NCBI RefSeq assembly: GCF_032854445.1
Contig: NC_088299.1
Span: 19,151,608-19,215,607, forward strand
Source: Liolophura sinensis
Lineage: Eukaryota; Mollusca; Polyplacophora; Chitonida; Chitonidae
DNA: 64,000 nucleotides
Direction of reading: 5' to 3'
A model generated the notes under the pieces. That model was given only the letters and a program-made list of their open reading frames with translations. It was not told the DNA's origin and searched no databases. A program made the position numbers and the translations under genes. How positions within the stretch are numbered: the first letter of the stretch is position 1; each line of letters begins with the position of its first letter. This document shows, piece by piece, positions 60,101 to 64,000 of the stretch.

Positions 60101-62257
60101 GACTTTGTGTGCATGAATGAATGAATGAATGAAACATGTTATTCATAGAGGGTACATGTACAGCGTAAACTCAATATATGTCTAAGTATGTCATATATGT
60201 CTACCCGCCCAAAAATTTCTTTCAAAACCTCAGATCAGCTTACAATAAGCCTGCAAGGAAGTTAAATTGTCAGTTAAGACTGCAAAGCAATTACATGTAC
60301 CAGAGGTCAGCAGAACTCAAATGTTCCCCTCAATTACATGTACCAGAGGTCAGCAGAACCCAAATGCTCCCCTCAATTACATGTACCAGAGTTCAGCAGA
60401 ACTCAAATGTTCCCCTCAATTACATGTACCAGAGGTCAGCAGAACTCTAATGTTCCCCTCAATTACATGTACCAGAGGTCAGCAGAATTTAAATGTTCCC
60501 CTAATTACATGTACCAGAGGTCAGCAGAACTCAAATGTTCCCCTCAATTACATGTACCAGAGGTCAGCAGAACTCAAATGTTCCCCTCAATTACATGTAC
60601 CAGAGGTCAGCAGAACTCAAATGTTCCCCTCAATTACATGTACCAGAGGTCAGCAGAATTTAAATGTTCCCCTCAATTACATGTACCAGAGGTCAGCAGA
60701 ATTCAAATGTTCCCCTCAATTACATGTACCAGAGGTCAGCAGAACTCAAATGTTCCCCTCAATTACATGTACCAGAGGTCAGCAGAACTCAAATGTTCCC
60801 CTCAATTACATGTACCAGTGGTCAGCAGAACTTAAATGTTCCCCTCAATTACATGTACCAGAGGTCAGCAGAACTCAAATGTTCCCCTCAATTACATGTA
60901 CCAGAGGTCAGCAGAACTCAAATGTTCACCTCAATTACATGTACCAGAGGTCACCAGAACTCAAATGTTCACCTCAAATAGAAAGGGCTTCCACTACGCA
61001 TTACATAACCACAAATATCACACATCAGAAATTTGATGTTAGGCTAAGTCAAGAACATTCAGAGGTAAAATTTTCTGGTCCATTTTGGGTTTGCAGACTG
61101 GAGGTTTCTTGTAATATATTAGACTTACTTGGAAGTTGAAATCGGTATCGTTAACAACCAGAGAGGACAGAGTGGGCACATAAATGCCTCCGTAACTCTC
61201 CCCTGTGATGAAAAATTCATTAGATTTGTACTCAGGGTATTTCTGGAAGAAATCCTTCAAAGCCAAATAGTTGTCATGAGCCACCTGTAAGGACAAAGAA
61301 AAAAAATCTGAAGCCTTCCTCATTTATTTACTGAGCCACAAAATCAAATGTTTTAATGTCTGTACCAAATCACTACCCAATATCTAACCTTTTTATCACA
61401 TTCTATCATAATACCTACCACTATTTACTTTGTGTGCTATCCATATCTTACCATATCATCATCTACACCTGACATTTACACTCCACCTTACCCACCATCA
61501 TCTACACCTCACATTTAACATCCTATCTTACCCTATCATCATCTACACCTGACATTTACACTCTACCTTACCCACCATCATCTACACCTGACATTTACAC
61601 CTCATTTTACCATAACATCAGCTACACCTAACATTTACATCTCATCTTACCATATCATCATCTACACCTGACACTTACACCCCATCTTACCACATCATCA
61701 TCCCCACCTGACATTTAAATCCCATCTTACCCTATCATCATCTACATCTGACATTAAAATCCCTTCTTACCATATCATCATCTCCACCTGACATTTACAT
61801 CCCTTCTTACCATATCATCATCTACACCTGACATTTACATCCCATCATACCATATCATCATCTCCACCTGACATTTACATCCTTTCTTACCATATCATCA
61901 TCTACACCTGACATTTACATCCCTTCTTACCATATCATCATCTACACCTGACATTTACATCCCATCTTACCATATCATCATCTACACCAGACATTTACAC
62001 CCCCATCTTACCATATCATCATCTACACCTGACATTTTTATCCCATCTTACCATATCATCTTCCAGGCCTGACATTTACATCCGATCTTACCATATCATC
62101 ATCTACACCTGACATTTTTATCCCACTTTACCATATCATCATATACATCTGACATTTACCCCCATCTTACCATATCATCATCAAAGGCGTAATCCTTGTC
62201 ATCCGCATAGGAGTAGCCTACACCTGCTGGAGCCTCCAGGTACAACACGTTGGCAAT
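51034..62257 (-). CDS. CTSA: Lysosomal protective protein / cathepsin A (serine carboxypeptidase), 3' ten exons
   Basis: Peptidase family S10 lysosomal carboxypeptidase. In vertebrates it also stabilises beta-galactosidase and neuraminidase. Ten exons (62171-62257, 61129-61284, 59518-59609, 58846-58939, 58201-58371, 56611-56753, 55956-56031, 54947-55033, 53028-53132, 51034-51117) total 1095 nt with all phases matching: 364 residues plus stop. This is about the length of the human protein from the equivalent residue onward. The full catalytic triad is present: Ser in GESYGG (61 kb), Asp in NGDVDMAC (54.9 kb), His in GSGHMVP (51.1 kb). The Cys-rich [10 protein letters not shown] segment and the C-terminal NIPY end also match. 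The signal peptide and about 115 N-terminal residues lie beyond the right edge. No frameshift was seen. Introns carry at least eight tandem arrays, one MITE and one SINE. Confidence 0.96.
51230..52345. repeat. 69-bp array derived from a SINE end
   Basis: About 16 copies of gtacaccactgacctgtggc-tagctcacagtggtcagtct-catgagtggaggaaaccaga-gggcccggt. At the left end, 51205-51260 (ttcactttatacgacagtgg-tcagcctcatg, then gaggaaacc) matches the 3' part of the minus-strand SINE, from which the unit appears to be built. Confidence 0.93.
52565..52832. repeat. 20-bp tandem array
   Basis: About 13 copies of ccctcatgacagtggtatat in the last CTSA intron. Confidence 0.93.
53028..53132 (-). CDS. CTSA: CTSA exon i
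   Basis: 35 codons in phase 0-0, with [14 protein letters not shown] before the His exon. The donor is AGG|gtgagt. Its 5' part and acceptor are duplicated immediately upstream on the minus strand (53169-53535), and that copy is broken by a SINE. Confidence 0.95.
53078..53535 (-). repeat. 91-bp duplication of CTSA exon i start plus acceptor, second copy split by SINE
   Basis: 53078-53168 contains the first 55 nt of exon i, its acceptor and intron flank. The same sequence recurs at 53169-53203 and continues at 53467-53535, with a SINE in between. The copy has a few substitutions and no donor. Confidence 0.9.
53204..53466 (+). mobile_element. SINE, full length, with target-site duplication
   Basis: Head gaggcctctgtggctcagtt to tail aatcaaataaataa. 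Flanked by aataccag at 53196-53203 and 53467-53474. The insertion lies inside the duplicated CTSA exon copy. Confidence 0.95.
53839..54720. mobile_element. Tc1/mariner-like MITE with TIRs and TA duplication
   Basis: The left end cagtaaatcacgtagagttt-agcc and the right end ggctaaactctacgtgattt-acag are inverted copies with one mismatch in 24 bp. TA flanks both (53837-53838 and 54721-54722). The 882 bp hold no transposase frame. A run of 19 G lies at 54147-54165. In the CTSA intron between exons h and i. Confidence 0.75.
54947..55033 (-). CDS. CTSA: CTSA exon h, catalytic Asp
   Basis: 29 codons, nearly identical to the vertebrate protein: [11 protein letters not shown] followed by [11 protein letters not shown]. 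The Asp in DVDMAC position is the catalytic one by family alignment. The donor is CCG|gtaatt. Confidence 0.97.
55168..55395. repeat. 21-bp tandem array
   Basis: About 11 copies of gagattataaccatgctatc-t. Open on both strands because 21 is divisible by three; intronic in CTSA. Confidence 0.95.
55956..56031 (-). CDS. CTSA: CTSA exon g
   Basis: 76 nt, phase 2 in and 0 out: [20 protein letters not shown]. It precedes the Asp exon as in the family. The acceptor is tttttgcag and the donor GGG|gtatgt. Confidence 0.88.
56222..56362. repeat. About 50-bp repeat, three copies
   Basis: gtaactcaataactttacca-ggtgtgacttactaacttta with length variation. In the CTSA intron between exons f and g. Confidence 0.85.
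56611..56753 (-). CDS. CTSA: CTSA exon f
   Basis: 143 nt ending in phase 2. Contains PPCINATN, then VRQALHI, as in S10 carboxypeptidases. The donor is TGCAG|gtaaac. Confidence 0.92.
56815..58200. other. CTSA intron between exons e and f
   Basis: 1.4 kb without a recognisable element or exon. Confidence 0.5.
58201..58371 (-). CDS. CTSA: CTSA exon e
   Basis: 57 codons in phase 0-0, with [12 protein letters not shown] matching the conserved family segment. The rest of the exon (linker region) is divergent, as expected. The donor is AAG|gtactg. Confidence 0.92.
58440..58645. repeat. 45-bp tandem array, about 4.5 copies
   Basis: tcagccacagacacaaacac-atgcactgagatgtacacga-aaacg. Intronic, between CTSA exons d and e. 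Confidence 0.94.
58846..58939 (-). CDS. CTSA: CTSA exon d, Cys-rich
   Basis: 94 nt, phase 2 in and 0 out. It carries [12 protein letters not shown] with a potential N-glycosylation site (NAT), and ends in DSCRHA. The donor is GCA|gtaggt. Confidence 0.92.
59222..59550. repeat. 32-bp array of CTSA exon c end plus donor
   Basis: About ten copies of acttacacatcccctataag-tccatggtacaa. On the minus strand each reads CCATGGACTTATAGGGGATG-T|gtaagt, the exon c end and donor. The rightmost copy is the real exon end. Confidence 0.95.
59518..59609 (-). CDS. CTSA: CTSA exon c
   Basis: 92 nt ending in phase 2: [10 protein letters not shown]... YYHGLIGDV. The donor GGGGATGT|gtaagt is the one that keeps the alignment with the human sequence across the junction (HGL-x-G-x-x-x-W). 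Exon end plus donor are the first unit of a 32-bp array running into the intron. Confidence 0.93.
60113..60135. repeat. (GAAT)n microsatellite
   Basis: Five to six tgaa repeats in the CTSA intron. Confidence 0.85.
60290..60985. repeat. 43-bp tandem array
   Basis: About 16 copies of tcaattacatgtaccagagg-tcagcagaactcaaatgttc-ccc, in the CTSA intron between exons b and c. Confidence 0.96.
61129..61284 (-). CDS. CTSA: CTSA exon b, nucleophile elbow
   Basis: 52 codons in phase 0-0. Contains the G-E-S-Y-G-G nucleophile motif with the catalytic serine, after [16 protein letters not shown]. The donor is TTCCAA|gtaagt. Confidence 0.97.
61435..62185. repeat. 40-bp array of CTSA exon a end plus donor
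   Basis: About 18 copies of catatcatcatctacacctg-acatttacatcccatcttac. On the minus strand the unit reads GATGATGATATG|gtaaga, the exon a end with its donor. The rightmost copy is the real junction at 62171. Confidence 0.95.
62171..62257 (-). CDS. CTSA: CTSA exon a (first one in window)
   Basis: 29 codons in phase 0-0, from [17 protein letters not shown] to FDDDM. The donor is GATATG|gtaaga. The exon end and donor are copied about 18 times in the 40-bp array just downstream in the intron. The acceptor is aatgttacag. Confidence 0.95.
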
Positions 62258-62344
62258 CTGTAACATTGTTTGCAAAAATTCACTTCACATATTCTTAATG
62301 AATGATTACAGCTGAATGTACTTTGACATTATTGCAGCCATGTT

Positions 62345-64000
62345 GTCTAGACCATGACCAGAACTTCACACATGTTTGTATGGTGCACCAAGGTTAGACA
62401 TGGACACCAGTCACAACCAGGCCTTAACCCAGACCATGACCAGAACTTCACACATGTTTGTATGGTGCACCAAGGTTAGACATGGACACCAGTCACAACC
62501 AGGCCTTAACCCAGACCATGACCAGAACTTCACACATGTTTGTATGGTGCACCAAGGTTAGACATGGACACCAGTCACAACCAGGCCTTAACCCAGACCA
62601 TGACCAGAACTTCACACATGTTTGTATGGTGTACCAAGGTTTGACATGGACACCAGTCACAACCAGGCCTTAACCCAGACCATGACCAGAACTTCACACA
62701 TGTTTGTATGGTGTACCAAGGTTTGACATGGACACCAGTCACAACCAGGCCTTAACCCAGACCATGACCAGAACTTCACACATGTTTGTATGGTGCACCA
62801 AGGTTAGACATGGACACCAGTCACAACCAGGCCTTAACCCAGGCCATGACCAGAACTTCACACATGTTTGTATGGTGTACCAAGGTTTGACATGGACACC
62901 AGTCACAACCAGGCTTAACCCAGACCATGACCAGAACTTCACACATGTTTGTATGGTGCACCAAGGTTAGACATGGACACCAGTCACAACCAGGCCTTAA
63001 CCCAGACCATGACCAGAACTTCACACATGTTTGTATGGTGTACCAAGGTTAGACATGGACACCACTCACAACCAGGCCTTAACCCAGACCATGACCAGAA
63101 CTTCACACATGTTTGTATGGTGCACCAAGGTTAGACATGGACACCAGTCACAACCAGGCCTTAACCCAGGCCATGACCAGAACTTCACACATGTTTGTAT
63201 GGTGTACCAAGGTTAGACATGGACACCAGTCACAGCCAGGCCTTAACCCAGACCATGACCAGAACTTCACACATGTTTGTATGGTGCACCAAGGTTTGAC
63301 ATGGACACCAGTCACAACCAGGCCTTTAACCCAGACCATGGCCAGAACTTCACACATGTTTGTATGGTATACCAAGGTTTGACATGGACACCAGTCACAA
63401 CCAGGCCTTAACCCAGACCATGGCCAGAACTTCACACATGTTTGTATGGTGCACCAAGGTTAGACATGGACACCAGTCACAACCAGGCCTTAACCCAGAC
63501 CATGGCCAGAACATCACACATGTTTGTATGGTGCACCAAGGTTTGACATGGACACCAGTCACAACCAGGCCTTAACCCAGACCATGACTAGAACTTCACA
63601 CATGTTTGTATGGTGTACCAAGGTTTGACATGGACACCAGTCACAACCAGGCCTTAACCCAGACCATGACCAGAACTTCACACATGTTTGCATGGTGCAC
63701 CAAGGTTTGACATGGACACCAGTCACAACCAGGCCTTAACCCAGACCATGACCAGAACATCACACATGTTTGTATGGTGTACCAAGGTTTGACATGGACA
63801 CCAGTCACAACCAGGCCTTAACCCAGACCATGACCAGAACTTCACACATGTTTGTATGGTGCACCAAGGTTTGACATGGACACCAGTCACAACCAGGCCT
63901 TAACCCAGACCATGACCAGAACTTCACACATGTTTGTATGGTGCACCAAGGTTAGACATGGACACCACTCACAACCAGGCCTTAACCCAGACCATGACCA
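62345..64000. repeat. 82-bp tandem array, continues past the window edge
   Basis: About 20 copies of ccagaccatgaccagaactt-cacacatgtttgtatggtgc-accaaggttagacatggaca-ccagtcacaaccaggcctta-ac, in the CTSA intron upstream of exon a. Copies differ at only a few positions. Confidence 0.96.

Noticed and set aside
60267..61139. 290-codon frame in the 43-bp array
   Set aside because: Repeat-driven frame on the strand opposite to CTSA, with no unique sequence of coding character.
62172..62344. A further CTSA exon to the right of 62257
   Set aside because: Searched for the conserved N-terminal nucleophile-side motifs on the minus strand up to 64000 and saw only the 82-bp array. The exons must lie outside the window.

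Overview
The window looks like animal nuclear DNA, most likely from a mollusc or another lophotrochozoan. The genes are split by GT-AG introns and gene density is low. About eighteen copies or fragments of one tRNA-derived SINE are present, of a type I know from mollusc genomes, along with decayed BEL/Pao and Ty3/gypsy retrotransposons. By my own tally about 27 kb of the 64 kb (roughly 40%) is tandem repeat. I cannot name the species.

Layout. Positions 1-14.6 kb are intergenic or upstream intron and are full of mobile-element debris: SINE copies, a gypsy integrase fragment carrying an internal 44-bp minisatellite, a BEL/Pao element with both LTRs (3.2-6.1 kb), a second gypsy fragment, and one exon-like fragment of unknown family with a frameshift. 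From 14.6 to 45.0 kb on the plus strand runs a twelve-exon gene whose N-terminal half matches the TRFH-like domain of the shelterin protein TIN2. All exon phases agree and give 649 codons plus stop. Its introns hold the giant arrays: 31 bp (2.3 kb), 21 bp (6.3 kb), 60 bp (3.1 kb), 39 bp (1.3 kb), 77 bp (3.5 kb) and 67 bp (1.15 kb). From 51.0 to 62.3 kb on the minus strand lies lysosomal carboxypeptidase A / protective protein (CTSA). Ten exons encode the C-terminal 364 residues with the whole catalytic triad; the 5' exons lie beyond the right edge. The two genes are convergent, with 6 kb of repeats and SINEs between them.

The most unusual feature is that several tandem arrays are built from splice junctions. 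Four arrays repeat the end of an exon together with its own donor or acceptor: TIN2-like exons 7 and 11, and the two CTSA exons at 62.2 and 59.5 kb. In each case the real splice site is the exon-proximal member and the decoy copies run into the intron. A fifth case is a 91-bp duplication of a CTSA exon start plus acceptor, whose second copy was then broken by a SINE. Other arrays seem to have been seeded by a SINE end or by an integrase gene. The very long open frames in the arrays (up to 2,110 codons, on both strands) come from unit lengths divisible by three inside introns and should not be annotated as proteins.

The two genes have no evident functional link: one would act at telomeres and the other in lysosomes.
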